This document shows, one piece after another, positions 35,633 to 44,910 of a DNA stretch of 64,000 nt; within the stretch, counting starts at the first letter, position 1; every line of letters begins with the position of its first letter. The stretch comes from Colwellia psychrerythraea (lineage in GTDB: Bacteria; Pseudomonadota; Gammaproteobacteria; Enterobacterales; Alteromonadaceae). Position numbers and translations under genes: made by a program. The notes beneath the pieces were generated by a model that was given only the letters and a program-made list of their open reading frames with translations, was not told where the DNA came from and ran no database searches. The stretch lies in the NCBI GenBank assembly GCA_002163005.1, contig MAAF01000056.1:85177-149176 (forward strand). The letters are read 5' to 3'.

Positions 35633-37261
35633 ATGACAAAACTCCCTTTTTTAATGTCTCTCTCTGTGGCACTTTTATGTGGTTCCCTTACCATCAACAC
35701 TGCCAACGCAGGCATGGCTAAAAAGACCACAATGTCTGCAGCTGACCAAGTTGCTGCCAAAAAGCTCTATCAAGACAATTGTCAAAGCTGTCATGGCGTT
35801 GATCGATTAGGCGCTATGGGGCCGGCATTATTACCAGAAAACCTTGCCCGCTTTCGTAAAAACAAAGCCATTAAGGTTATCAATACCGGTCGTGCTGCCA
35901 CACAAATGCCTGCTTTCAATAAAACGTTAACTAAGGCTGAAATCGCCAGCTTAGCTAATTACATTTATACGCCATCAAAAGCCTCACTTAGCTGGACAGT
36001 TGCCGATATCAACGCCTCTAAAGTGCAACATTTTGACCAAAGTAAACTCCCTAATGAAGCGCAATTTGACGCTGACTTGATGAATTTATTTATTGTTGTT
36101 GAACTAGGTGACCACAGCGCCACCTTATTAGACGGCGATACCTTTGAGCGCCTAGACCGCTTTAAAACCCGCTTTGCTTTACATGGCGGGCCAAAATACT
36201 CACCTGATGGTCGCTTTGTATTTTTTGCCTCGCGAGATGGTTGGATCAGTAAATACGATATTTATAATCGCAAAACAGTCAGTGAAGTTCGCGCCGCGAT
36301 TAATACCCGTAACATCGCCATATCCAATGACGGTCAATACTTAATCGTTGGTAATTACTTACCTAACAATGTTGTGATACTTAATACCAGCGACTTATCG
36401 CCCCTTAAAGTGATTGATGCCATCGACAGTGAAGGCAATAGCTCACGCGTAAGCGCTGTATACAACGCGCCACCACGCTTTAGTTTTATCGTCGCGTTAA
36501 AAGACGTAAAAGAAGTATGGGAAATTCCTTACAGTGATGAAGGCGGCGTTGAAGTCTATAAAGGCTGGGCACATGACTATAGAGTAGAAGCCAAAGCGGA
36601 AGGTTGGAAAGCTGACTTATCTAAAAAAAGTGAGCAATTCCCTATTCGCCGCATTAAAACCGATGATTATTTAAATGACTTTTTCTTCGATCCTGATTAC
36701 ATCAATTTGATTGGTACCGCACGTAACAGCCACAATGGTCAAGTGATTAACCTAGACACTAAGAAAAAGGTAGCTTCAATAGGTTTAACCGGCATGCCGC
36801 ACTTAGGCTCTGGTATTACTTGGAACTATCAAGGTAAGGAAGTGTTCGCTTCACCCAATATCAAAGAAGGTAAAATTACCGTCATTGATATGGAGAACTG
36901 GCACATCATTAAAGAAATTAAAACCGAAGGCCCGGGTTTCTTTATGCGTAGCCACAGCAAGTCACCTTATGCATGGACCGACGTATTCTTTGGTCCAAAT
37001 AACGACAAAGTACACGTTATTGATAAGAGCACCTTAGAAATCGTAAAAACCTTAGCGCCAGCACCGGGCAAAAATGCAGCCCATGTAGAGTTTACCAAAG
37101 ATGGTAAATACGTATTACTGAGCGTATGGGATATGGAAGGTGAACTCATTGTCTACGATGCCCAAACATTAGAAATTGTTAAACGTATGCCAATGAAAAA
37201 GCCGTCCGGTAAGTACAATGTTTTTAACAAAATTAGCTATGAGAAAGGCACGAGTCATTAA
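35633..37261 (+). CDS. nirN: dihydro-haem d1 dehydrogenase
   Basis: The 542-aa protein has a signal peptide (cut near ANAG), one c-haem site (C50, C53, H54) and a d1-type propeller, like NirS. It is not a second nitrite reductase: where NirS has FLHDGFFD this protein has YLNDFFFD, so the first active-site His is Asn, while the second (MPHLGSGITW) is kept. That fits NirN, which performs the last oxidation making the acrylate side chain of haem d1 and hands the cofactor to NirS. It is the last gene of the plus-strand nir run. Confidence 0.9.
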   Translation: MTKLPFLMSLSVALLCGSLTINTANAGMAKKTTMSAADQVAAKKLYQDNCQSCHGVDRLGAMGPALLPENLARFRKNKAIKVINTGRAATQMPAFNKTLTKAEIASLANYIYTPSKASLSWTVADINASKVQHFDQSKLPNEAQFDADLMNLFIVVELGDHSATLLDGDTFERLDRFKTRFALHGGPKYSPDGRFVFFASRDGWISKYDIYNRKTVSEVRAAINTRNIAISNDGQYLIVGNYLPNNVVILNTSDLSPLKVIDAIDSEGNSSRVSAVYNAPPRFSFIVALKDVKEVWEIPYSDEGGVEVYKGWAHDYRVEAKAEGWKADLSKKSEQFPIRRIKTDDYLNDFFFDPDYINLIGTARNSHNGQVINLDTKKKVASIGLTGMPHLGSGITWNYQGKEVFASPNIKEGKITVIDMENWHIIKEIKTEGPGFFMRSHSKSPYAWTDVFFGPNNDKVHVIDKSTLEIVKTLAPAPGKNAAHVEFTKDGKYVLLSVWDMEGELIVYDAQTLEIVKRMPMKKPSGKYNVFNKISYEKGTSH

Positions 37262-37296
37262 TATTGCCTAGTTCAGCAAGTAACTCCCTATTTAAC

Positions 37297-37328
37297 AGCC
37301 TGTGACATCAAATGTGACGGGCTTTTTA
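37297..37328 (+). terminator. terminator after nirN
   Basis: A 7-bp stem AGCCTGT/ACGGGCT (37297-37303 with 37317-37323, one G-T pair) is followed by TTTTTAT. It closes the nirC-nirN run. Confidence 0.6.
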
Positions 37329-37390
37329 TACCTACTAAGTTCTCATCCATTGGTAGACATAGTATGTAATGTTATTGGAGATATTGGTAC

Positions 37391-37436
37391 TATACCCGTT
37401 CCACTTGAAGATGCATCTTCAAGTGGAACGGGTATA
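37391..37436. repeat. 46-bp perfect palindrome
   Basis: The left arm TATACCCGTTCC...GATG (37391-37413) is exactly mirrored in 37414-37436, with no loop. It has no T run and stands alone after the nirN terminator. I recall near-identical palindromes dispersed in Colwellia, Pseudoalteromonas and Shewanella genomes, but cannot check this here. Confidence 0.92.
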
Positions 37437-37558
37437 TATTGAAATTAGTTACTCTTAGCTAGTTCTTAATTAAAAGAGCTTTATAATACTAAAGCTTTGT
37501 CATTGGCTAACAAACCGTACTAAACAATATCTTAATCATCAATAAAGGCTATCCATTA

Positions 37559-38401
37559 ATGTTATCAACTTTTTTTAAAGCAAAACCTGTCATTGATGAA
37601 TCAAGCAAAGAGTGGATTTTTGATACCTTTGCTTGGTGTATGGAGCAACTTGATGGTGACTTTTTTCAAAAGAACAGTGAATTGATATTGCCCAATAATT
37701 CGTTTTATCCGGGTAGTGCCAGCAGCGTAGAAGCAATGGCGGATAAGATATTTTCTAATACGCTTAAGTACGCTGGCATGACATCTTGGCCACTAAAACT
37801 TGTATCAGCTGACAACTTTACTCAAAAGCCAATGCCTCAACTAATTTTTGAATCAAGGCTTCGTGGTGAAAGCGCGAAGGTAAGCTCGCAAGCCAGCAGC
37901 CAACTGAGCTATAAAGTCGAAGGTCAGGCAGTAGCTGCTAGCTTAGACACAAATATAGATATTGCTTTTCACTCAAGTCAGCTTAACCAGCCACAAGATT
38001 TAATCGCCTATTTAGTACAGGTACAAGCAGGAATTTTAGTTAATCAACACGGTATATTACCGCCAGGTGGCGAAGAAGTATTAGCGCAAACCATTGATTT
38101 AGTTTCCTGTTTTATGGGGTTTGGTGTTATTTTCGCCAATACAGCCTATCAATTTAAAGGCGGCTGTGGCTCATGCAATAACAAAAACCTTAACCGACAA
38201 GCGGCATTACCTGAGTTAGAAACGGTTTACTCATTGGCATTATTTTGCGTAATAAAGGGGATTGATATTAAGCCGGTGAAGAAAGAATTAAAGTCACATT
38301 TATATAAACCCTTTCGCCAAGCACACAAAGAAATTTCATTGTATTTACAACAAACGACTAATCCTGAGCATACAAAACTAATTGCCTCTACCGACAAATA
38401 A
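37559..38401 (+). CDS. conserved protein of unknown function with CGSCNN motif
   Basis: I do not recognise a named family. The 280-aa protein has no signal peptide. A central hydrophobic segment (LVSCFMGFGVIFANTAYQF) is followed by GGCGSCNNKNLNRQAALPELE, whose two closely spaced cysteines could bind metal or be redox-active, then a helical C-terminus rich in Lys. The middle and C-terminal parts look conserved-type; residues 100-150 are low-complexity Ser/Gln. It lies 297 bases after nirN and 29 bases before the UbiA-family gene on the same strand. A role linked to that gene is only a guess. Confidence 0.7.
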   Translation: MLSTFFKAKPVIDESSKEWIFDTFAWCMEQLDGDFFQKNSELILPNNSFYPGSASSVEAMADKIFSNTLKYAGMTSWPLKLVSADNFTQKPMPQLIFESRLRGESAKVSSQASSQLSYKVEGQAVAASLDTNIDIAFHSSQLNQPQDLIAYLVQVQAGILVNQHGILPPGGEEVLAQTIDLVSCFMGFGVIFANTAYQFKGGCGSCNNKNLNRQAALPELETVYSLALFCVIKGIDIKPVKKELKSHLYKPFRQAHKEISLYLQQTTNPEHTKLIASTDK

Positions 38402-38430
38402 AGTAACCGTCGTTTAACAAGTAAAACATC

Positions 38431-39318
38431 ATGATAAATACTGTATTACAAACAATGCGTCCTTCTTTCCTAGTATTAACACTCGCCTGTGTTTTTTTAG
38501 GCCTTTGCACTTCATTGGCGACTGGAGCATCAATAGATAAAGTAGTGTTTATGCTTATCTTTATTGGTGCTATATCTGCTCATATCAGTGTAAACATGTT
38601 GAATGAATATCATGATTTCAAAAGCGGTTTAGACTTTAAAACAATAAAAACGCCCTTTAGTGGTGGTAGCGGTGCGCTACCTAATAACCCAAAGGTTGGT
38701 AATTTAGTATTATTGCTTGGGTTATTAACATTGTTTATCACCATCGCTATTGGCATATACTTTATTCGTACTATTGGCGCTACAATTCTGCCAATTGGCC
38801 TAGTGGGACTGGTGATTATTGTCACGTATACACAATGGCTAAATCGCATGCCTCGCTTGTGTTTAATTGCCCCTGGTTTGGGATTTGGGCTGTTGATGGT
38901 TGTTGGTACGCATATCGTATTAACGTTGGACTATTCATTACTGGTTTGGCTAGTATCGCTAATACCATTTTTTCTGATCAATAATCTGCTTTTGTTAAAT
39001 CAATATCCTGATATGCAAGCCGATGCCAGTGTCGGTCGTAAAACCTTTCCGTTAGCTTTTGGTATTAAACGCAGTAATCAAGTTTATGGGGTATTTATGT
39101 TACTAACCTACTCATTGATTTTACTGTATGTTTTGATTGGCATTCTACCAACGCTAGGTTTGATTGCGTTAATTCCAATGCCGCTATCCATTTTTGCCTT
39201 GGTTGGCGCTATCAAACATAAAGAGAACATCGGCGGTTTTCCGCAACACTTAGGCGCGAATGTAGCAGCAACCATAATAACGCCATTTTTATTAGGACTA
39301 TCAATACTTATTGGTTGA
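38431..39318 (+). CDS. UbiA-family prenyltransferase
   Basis: The 295-aa integral membrane protein has about eight or nine hydrophobic helices and the first Asp-rich motif NEYHDFKSGLD (near residue 53), followed by KTPFSGGSGALP. A second acidic motif, NQYPDMQADASVGRKTF, matches the DxxxD/GRKT site of the MenA-like branch. These enzymes attach isoprenoid chains to aromatic acceptors. It is not an obvious UbiA, CyoE or canonical MenA, so the substrate is open. It follows the unknown 280-aa gene closely. Confidence 0.82.
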   Translation: MINTVLQTMRPSFLVLTLACVFLGLCTSLATGASIDKVVFMLIFIGAISAHISVNMLNEYHDFKSGLDFKTIKTPFSGGSGALPNNPKVGNLVLLLGLLTLFITIAIGIYFIRTIGATILPIGLVGLVIIVTYTQWLNRMPRLCLIAPGLGFGLLMVVGTHIVLTLDYSLLVWLVSLIPFFLINNLLLLNQYPDMQADASVGRKTFPLAFGIKRSNQVYGVFMLLTYSLILLYVLIGILPTLGLIALIPMPLSIFALVGAIKHKENIGGFPQHLGANVAATIITPFLLGLSILIG

Positions 39319-39354
39319 TAGTCAATGAACATAAAACAAAGTGGTAAGTACTCG

Positions 39355-40230
39355 CTAGCGCTTCCATAATACATTTATTAAAGCACCTACCATGATTAAC
39401 CCACCGCCCATAATGGTGGTAGCCATAGGTACTTCACTAAAGTATGCCCAACCAATAAAGACTGAAAACAGTAATTGCACATAAGCATAGGCGGTTGCTT
39501 TGTTTGCATCAGCGCTGTTGAGTGCTTTGGTTAACCCTACCTGCCCTACTTGGGTGAATATACCCACTAAAATCAGTAAACCTGTCGCCGCTAAGCTAGG
39601 AACAACAAAGTCACTGCCCAACATGATGATTGAAATAGGTAAAGCAACCATAGGGAAGTAAAAAATGATGACTGAGCTATCATCAGTTTTTGTCAGCTTT
39701 TTGATAATAACATAAGCAACAGCACTTCCAAGCGCGCCCATAATACCCGAGCCAATACTAATCCATGGATAATGTACGCCGCTGTCTAATTGCAAGTTCG
39801 GTTGAATAATAATGAATAAGCCAAGTAAGCTAATGACGATACAAGTGATAGTTGATCGCTGTATGGTTTCTTTCAAAAAAAATACCGCCAGAACAGCAGT
39901 AAACACGGGATGCAAATATTGTAATACAGTCGCTTCTGCTAAGGGTAAGGTTGTTACAGCATAATAAACAAACATCAGGGCAAACGAGCCGACGATACCA
40001 CGCGCAATCAGTAGCTTTTTATTATGTCCCCATAGCGAGAGCTTTTTACGCTTAATATCCGCGTAACTAATAATACCCGATACAATGGCTCTTGCTGCAA
40101 CAATTTCCAGTACTGGAATACCTAGACCACTGACTTCTTTTACACAGGCAGCCATTAGGGCAAAACCTAATGCCGAGATCAACATGTACCAAACGCTCAT
40201 TGGCACTGAATTTTTTATGGTCATGAACAT
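39355..40230 (-). CDS. EamA/DMT-superfamily transporter
   Basis: The 291-aa protein is almost wholly hydrophobic with about ten predicted membrane helices in two EamA repeats. The first has the typical ending PLAEATVLQYLHPVFTAVLAVFFLKE (residues 95-125), and the second ends AYVQLLFSVFIGWAYFSEVP. Such proteins export or exchange small metabolites; the substrate cannot be told. It is convergent with the UbiA-family gene. Start is the ATG at 40230, with another in-frame ATG two codons later. Confidence 0.87.
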   Translation of the reverse strand: MFMTIKNSVPMSVWYMLISALGFALMAACVKEVSGLGIPVLEIVAARAIVSGIISYADIKRKKLSLWGHNKKLLIARGIVGSFALMFVYYAVTTLPLAEATVLQYLHPVFTAVLAVFFLKETIQRSTITCIVISLLGLFIIIQPNLQLDSGVHYPWISIGSGIMGALGSAVAYVIIKKLTKTDDSSVIIFYFPMVALPISIIMLGSDFVVPSLAATGLLILVGIFTQVGQVGLTKALNSADANKATAYAYVQLLFSVFIGWAYFSEVPMATTIMGGGLIMVGALINVLWKR

Positions 40231-40664
40231 TTATTGTTGTACTCGAATAAAGAAGAAGGAAAGTTATGCCAAATGAATGAGTCGACTAACGGGCGCTATT
40301 CTATCTTATTTAGTATCGGTGCGAACTAGCTTGATCAGATTATTATTCACGCCTTTGCTACCACTACTTCGCATTTAAGTAGCAAACGGTAAGCCAAAAG
40401 TACAACTGTCTGGAAAATAATGTTCGAATGACTGTTAGCACTTATGGCAAAACTTATGCCAGAAGCCAGTGTAAAATAGACTGGACGACTATCTTTAAAG
40501 CAATTACAAAACAATGAGGTAGATCAATAAACAAATAGAAATAAAGTCAATGAATGGTAAATCTGACTCACATCAACAAAAGTGTCGATTAAACGCAAAA
40601 AGTCTTTATTAAAGAGTAGAGTAGCAGCTCTATTCAATTCCCTATTATTTTTAAGGTTACTGTC
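40231..40664. other. divergent intergenic region with weak FNR-like sites
   Basis: The 434 bases carry no clear gene. Two weak FNR/DNR-like sites point toward the hemerythrin gene: ATGAG-GTAG-ATCAA at 40514-40527 and CTGAC-TCAC-ATCAA at 40563-40576. Each has one perfect half-site and one degraded half. Confidence 0.35.
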
Positions 40665-41243
40665 GTGATTATTAATAATCGTGCTAAATCTGCTAGCTTT
40701 ATCATTATATCAATTCTCATATTGCTGTCAGTTATTCTCAGTTTTTTGACCAATCCCGTTAGCCCAACACCTTGGGTGTTAATCATAGCATTGTGCATGA
40801 TGCCGCTTATAAAACAAAAACACATCAAGCAAATTAAATGGAGTAAAGAGTACAGCATAGGTATTGAGTATATTGATCAAGACCATAAGAAGCTGCTGCA
40901 TTTATTAAATCAATTTAGCATCGCCTACGATTATGCCCAGTGTGAAGAATTTGAACGTGAAGCCCTAGAAGAGTTAGTGAGCTATACCAAGTATCACTTT
41001 AAGCGAGAAGAAAAACTGATGGAAGATTATGGCTACCCTGGTTTTCCTGAACATCAAGAAGAACATCAAGCCATGATTGACAAAGTAGAAGAGTATGTCG
41101 CCATTTATAACATAGAAGGGCATGATTCACTTAAACAAGTCACTAATTTACTCACCTACTGGTTAATTAACCATATCCAAGAATCCGATACAAAGTACCG
41201 TGATTATTTAGTTGAGCTAGGTGCTGATGAGTTTGATGTTTAG
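40665..41243 (+). CDS. membrane-anchored bacteriohemerythrin, second copy
   Basis: The 192-aa protein is a close paralogue of the one opposite nirS: two N-terminal membrane helices (about 9-28 and 36-50), then a hemerythrin domain with ligands at the same residue numbers: H74, H111, E115, H130, H134, H170 and D175. Long identical blocks such as NQFSIAYDYA and LVSYTKYHF indicate duplication. The start is GTG at 40665 with AAGG about 8 bases upstream. It stands alone, ended by a strong terminator. Expected role is O2 or NO binding at the inner membrane. Confidence 0.87.
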   Translation: MIINNRAKSASFIIISILILLSVILSFLTNPVSPTPWVLIIALCMMPLIKQKHIKQIKWSKEYSIGIEYIDQDHKKLLHLLNQFSIAYDYAQCEEFEREALEELVSYTKYHFKREEKLMEDYGYPGFPEHQEEHQAMIDKVEEYVAIYNIEGHDSLKQVTNLLTYWLINHIQESDTKYRDYLVELGADEFDV

Positions 41244-41307
41244 CCTGCTATTTCTATGCTCTGCTCTACATATAGTATTTATTCAGGCTTGTTGAAGAGA
41301 TAAAACT

Positions 41308-41352
41308 AAAAAGCTACGCACGAATCATCGAGATTCATAGCGTAGCTTTTTG
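41308..41352. terminator. bidirectional terminator between hemerythrin and recQ
   Basis: An 11-bp outer stem (41308-41318 with 41341-41351) encloses a smaller GAATC/GATTC hairpin. A and T runs lie on opposite sides, so it can serve both convergent genes. Confidence 0.8.
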
Positions 41353-41365
41353 TGATCTCACCTAA

Positions 41366-43390
41366 TTAATTATTTAAACTGGCCAGCTTTTCACGAATAG
41401 CTTGGTATCGTTGCTTTTCACATAAGGCAAAACCGGATAATTGTCTTACTTTATTGCGGCCAAACAATGGCACGGACATGCCAGCAAAAAAGCGGCAATA
41501 GCTTTCAATTGACAATGGCTGATTTATTTTACCGTTAAGTCGCTCGGCCAATTCTGTCATGCCTTGTTTTAAAGCCTCATCACTCGGCCATGGAATTTGT
41601 GCTTGAGAATGTTCAAGTATTGCCACTTGGCCACGACAAACACTACAGTGACCACATTGTGGCGCTGAGTTAATGTTAGGGTTTGTGCCATCATTCGTAT
41701 TACTTTCAAAGCTATTAACGTCAAAAAAAGTATCATCAAAGTAACGCGCTAAATTAACGGTTAGGCAAGTGTCTAGTTGAAAGAAACGAACTAAGGTAGC
41801 AATACGTTTAATTTCTTTTTCTTCATTGTCTTTAAAATAGTTGCTGAGTGTTTGACACAAACTAGGGTCTGCTAATTCATTCAAGTTTATTTTAAATACC
41901 TCTGTCATACCTTTAGTTTCAAGCACTATCAATTGTTGTTCTTGTAGGTATTCAAGGGCAGCTATTACACGATTACGCTCAATACTTTTATCTTTTAATA
42001 AAGTATCAAAATTTAAACTACCCCACACTTTTTTGAATTCAGTGGCGTTAAAAATACGTTGTAAGAAGTCTTTGCGTTGGTCATTAAAACTATTAACAAT
42101 GTCAGCCTTGGGTTTTAACAGCTTAATTTTAAAGTCAGCAAAGTAAGCATAAAGTGGCTCAATAACGCCAGCGAGCTCTAGCTGTACCAGTAACGTTTTT
42201 AGTGGTAATTGTTTAATATTAACGGCATTAGACAGCTGTAATATTTGTAACTCCCACTTGCTGTTGTAGGTACTTGTGATTACCTCTGATTTTATTATGT
42301 TTAACAGCATTTCAATACCAGCAAACTCCGGTGTATCACCATAAACAAAGTTTTCAACGGTATTTAAGCCATCAAGATTAGCTAAGGTAAAACACTGAGA
42401 AGGCAGTCCATCTCGCCCTGCCCGTCCAATTTCTTGACTGTAATTTTCTATAGATTTTGGCAAGTCATAATGAATAACAAAACGTATATCACTTTTATCA
42501 ATGCCCATGCCAAAGGCAATAGTCGCGACAATAACTTGTATTTTACCTACCATAAAGTCTTGCTGAATTTGACTGCGGGTATCACTGTCAAAACCAGCAT
42601 GATAAGCACAAGCATTAATGCCTTGCTGCTTTAAATATTGCGCGACTGTTTCAGCTGAATGTTGCAAGGTAACGTAAACAATACCCGCACCTTGTTGCGC
42701 CGTAATGATTTGTTCAAGCAGGCTATTTTTATGCATTTGGGTAACAGGCAGTACGCTTAAATCAAGGTTTGATCGATAAAAGCCAGTTTGCACAATATGC
42801 TCATCTCGAATAGAAAATTTAGCTGCCATGTCCATTTTTACTTTGCGCGTAGCCGTGGCGGTAAGTAATAACACCAACGAAATATTTAACGCTTGGCAAT
42901 AACTTGGTAGTTTTAAATAATCGGGTCTAAAGTTATGACCCCATTCAGAAATACAATGCGCCTCATCAACTACCAACATGGACACAGGTACCGACTCAAT
43001 GAACTGTCTAAAACGTTCATTCTTAAAGCGCTCAACTGACACCATTAAAACTTTAATATCACCATCGCGTACGCCCGCCATGACGGTTTGTGCTTCATTT
43101 CCTTTTAAGGTCGAATCAATACTTGCCGCCTTAATGCCTTTGCTAGCAAGAAATTCCAATTGGTCTTTCATTAAAGCTAATAAGGGCGATACCACTAAGG
43201 TTAAATGCGGTAAATGCAGCGCCGTTAACTGATAACACAACGACTTGCCCGACCCTGTTGGAAATATAGATAAGCTTGATTGGCCATTTAGCAGTTGCGT
43301 AATAGTTTGCTCTTGTCCAGGCCGGAAGCCATCAAAGCCAAAGCTATCTAGAAGAGACTCTTTAAGAGAGTTACCCTGTTGGTTATTCAT
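41366..43390 (-). CDS. RecQ-family ATP-dependent DNA helicase
   Basis: The 674-aa protein is a superfamily 2 helicase: GFRPGQ motif 0, Walker A PTGSGKSLCY, DEAHCISEWGH, LLTATATRKV, and the VIHYDLPKSIENYSQEIGRAGRDG RecQ block. A zinc-type CGHCSVC motif lies near residue 580 and an RQC-like region precedes it. It differs from E. coli RecQ in its C-terminus, which lacks a clear HRDC domain, so I do not assign recQ. The ATG at 43390 is preferred over an upstream TTG. It begins 3 bases past the end of selO, suggesting coupling. Confidence 0.9.
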   Translation of the reverse strand: MNNQQGNSLKESLLDSFGFDGFRPGQEQTITQLLNGQSSLSIFPTGSGKSLCYQLTALHLPHLTLVVSPLLALMKDQLEFLASKGIKAASIDSTLKGNEAQTVMAGVRDGDIKVLMVSVERFKNERFRQFIESVPVSMLVVDEAHCISEWGHNFRPDYLKLPSYCQALNISLVLLLTATATRKVKMDMAAKFSIRDEHIVQTGFYRSNLDLSVLPVTQMHKNSLLEQIITAQQGAGIVYVTLQHSAETVAQYLKQQGINACAYHAGFDSDTRSQIQQDFMVGKIQVIVATIAFGMGIDKSDIRFVIHYDLPKSIENYSQEIGRAGRDGLPSQCFTLANLDGLNTVENFVYGDTPEFAGIEMLLNIIKSEVITSTYNSKWELQILQLSNAVNIKQLPLKTLLVQLELAGVIEPLYAYFADFKIKLLKPKADIVNSFNDQRKDFLQRIFNATEFKKVWGSLNFDTLLKDKSIERNRVIAALEYLQEQQLIVLETKGMTEVFKINLNELADPSLCQTLSNYFKDNEEKEIKRIATLVRFFQLDTCLTVNLARYFDDTFFDVNSFESNTNDGTNPNINSAPQCGHCSVCRGQVAILEHSQAQIPWPSDEALKQGMTELAERLNGKINQPLSIESYCRFFAGMSVPLFGRNKVRQLSGFALCEKQRYQAIREKLASLNN

Positions 43391-43392
43391 GA

Positions 43393-44910
43393 TCAGGTAC
43401 CGCAATACGTATGATAATTTTTATCGCCATCAACAGGACCATCTTGATAATTTTTAGTATCCGTGATTTCGGTATAAGGTTGGCGCAATACTGCCAAGAA
43501 TTTAGTTAGCGCAGTTAAATCACCTGTTTCTTGGCAACTATCTAATAGGGCTTCAACATGATGATTTCTTGGAATAACAACCGGATTGGTGCTCATCATT
43601 AACTGATGTGCAGCCGTTTTAAATGGCTCAATTCGAGTATTCCAGCGAGGTAACCATTCATTAAGTACATCAGTGAGTGGCTTTTCAATGGGACTACCGT
43701 TAAGTGAATCAGTTAATGAGGCTGTTAATGCAGTGAAGGTTTGCGTGTAATCTAGTTTTTGCTCTTTCATAAGAGTAATCAAGTCATTAATCAGTTTACC
43801 GTCGCCTACCGCTGGTTCATCTATACCAAGTTTAGCGGCCATCATAGTCAAGTAACCTTGTTGGAGATCTTGATGGAATTGGGTTAATAATGGCTCTATT
43901 TTCTCTACTGCATCATCTTCATCGCTATCAACTAACGGTAATAACGTTTCGGCTAGTCGCGTCATATTCCACTGCATAATGCTTATCTGTTTACCAAAAG
44001 CATAACGACTATTACGATCAATTGAGCTAAAAACAGTCTCTGGGTGATATGCATTCATCATGGCACACGGGCCATAATCTATGGTTTCACCTGAAATAGC
44101 TGTATTGTCTGTATTCATTACGCCATGAATAAAACCAACCCTTAACCATGAAAGCACTAAAGGAATTTGCTTTGATAAAACGGCAGAGAAAAATTCAAGC
44201 ACTTGTTGGCTGCTAATTTCATTATTAGCTTTATTGCCATCGCTATTGTCACTCGTACCTTCTGATGATGTAGGTATTAACTCGGGAAAATGACGATTAA
44301 TGGCATAATTTGTTAACTTTTTAAGCGAGTCGGTATCACCACGCGCAGCAAAATATTGGAAAGTTCCAACTCTTATATGGCTTGTAGCTACACGTGTAAC
44401 AACAGCACCATCATAAGGCCGCTCGCGATACACATTTTCGCCGGTAGTAACCACAGCTAAACAACGCGTAGTTGGCACACCAAGCGCATACATAGCTTCA
44501 CTCATGATGTATTCGCGCAGTGCTGGACCAAGCGCACAACGACCATCACCTTGACGTGAAAAATTACTGACACCTGAGCCTTTAAGCTGAATATCCCAAC
44601 GTTGTCCCAGAGTATCTGCAATATCCCCTAATAAATGCGCGCGACCATCACCAAGCTGCGGATTAAAATGACCAAATTGATGGCCAGAATAAGCTTGTGC
44701 AACGGGTTTACTGCCTTTAATTAATTGATTACCTGAGAAGTATTGAGCTAATAGTTCACCATCATTATCTTTAGTGAATGGAATAGTTAACGCTTTGGCT
44801 AACGGTTCATTCCATAATAATAATGATGGCTGAGCCACAGGCGCAGGCAATGTTTGCTGTGAAAAGCTTTCGCCAAGTGCTTGGTAGTTATTAGAAAGAT
44901 TTATGGACAT
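43393..44910 (-). CDS. selO: protein adenylyltransferase SelO (YdiU)
   Basis: SelO is a pseudokinase-fold enzyme that transfers AMP from ATP to protein Ser, Thr or Tyr and is linked to redox homeostasis. The 505-aa protein shows [20 protein letters not shown], a QLKGSG loop, [13 protein letters not shown] and [24 protein letters not shown] segments, and a MNTDN motif expected for metal binding. The C-terminus ends YCGT, keeping the conserved terminal Cys region. A low-complexity insert ([16 protein letters not shown]) interrupts the middle. It is directly abutted by the GST-like gene upstream and the helicase downstream. Confidence 0.93.
   Translation of the reverse strand: MSINLSNNYQALGESFSQQTLPAPVAQPSLLLWNEPLAKALTIPFTKDNDGELLAQYFSGNQLIKGSKPVAQAYSGHQFGHFNPQLGDGRAHLLGDIADTLGQRWDIQLKGSGVSNFSRQGDGRCALGPALREYIMSEAMYALGVPTTRCLAVVTTGENVYRERPYDGAVVTRVATSHIRVGTFQYFAARGDTDSLKKLTNYAINRHFPELIPTSSEGTSDNSDGNKANNEISSQQVLEFFSAVLSKQIPLVLSWLRVGFIHGVMNTDNTAISGETIDYGPCAMMNAYHPETVFSSIDRNSRYAFGKQISIMQWNMTRLAETLLPLVDSDEDDAVEKIEPLLTQFHQDLQQGYLTMMAAKLGIDEPAVGDGKLINDLITLMKEQKLDYTQTFTALTASLTDSLNGSPIEKPLTDVLNEWLPRWNTRIEPFKTAAHQLMMSTNPVVIPRNHHVEALLDSCQETGDLTALTKFLAVLRQPYTEITDTKNYQDGPVDGDKNYHTYCGT

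Noticed and set aside
35633-37261. A second cytochrome cd1 nitrite reductase
   Set aside because: The first d1-pocket histidine is replaced by Asn and the gene lies after nirE, so NirN fits better.
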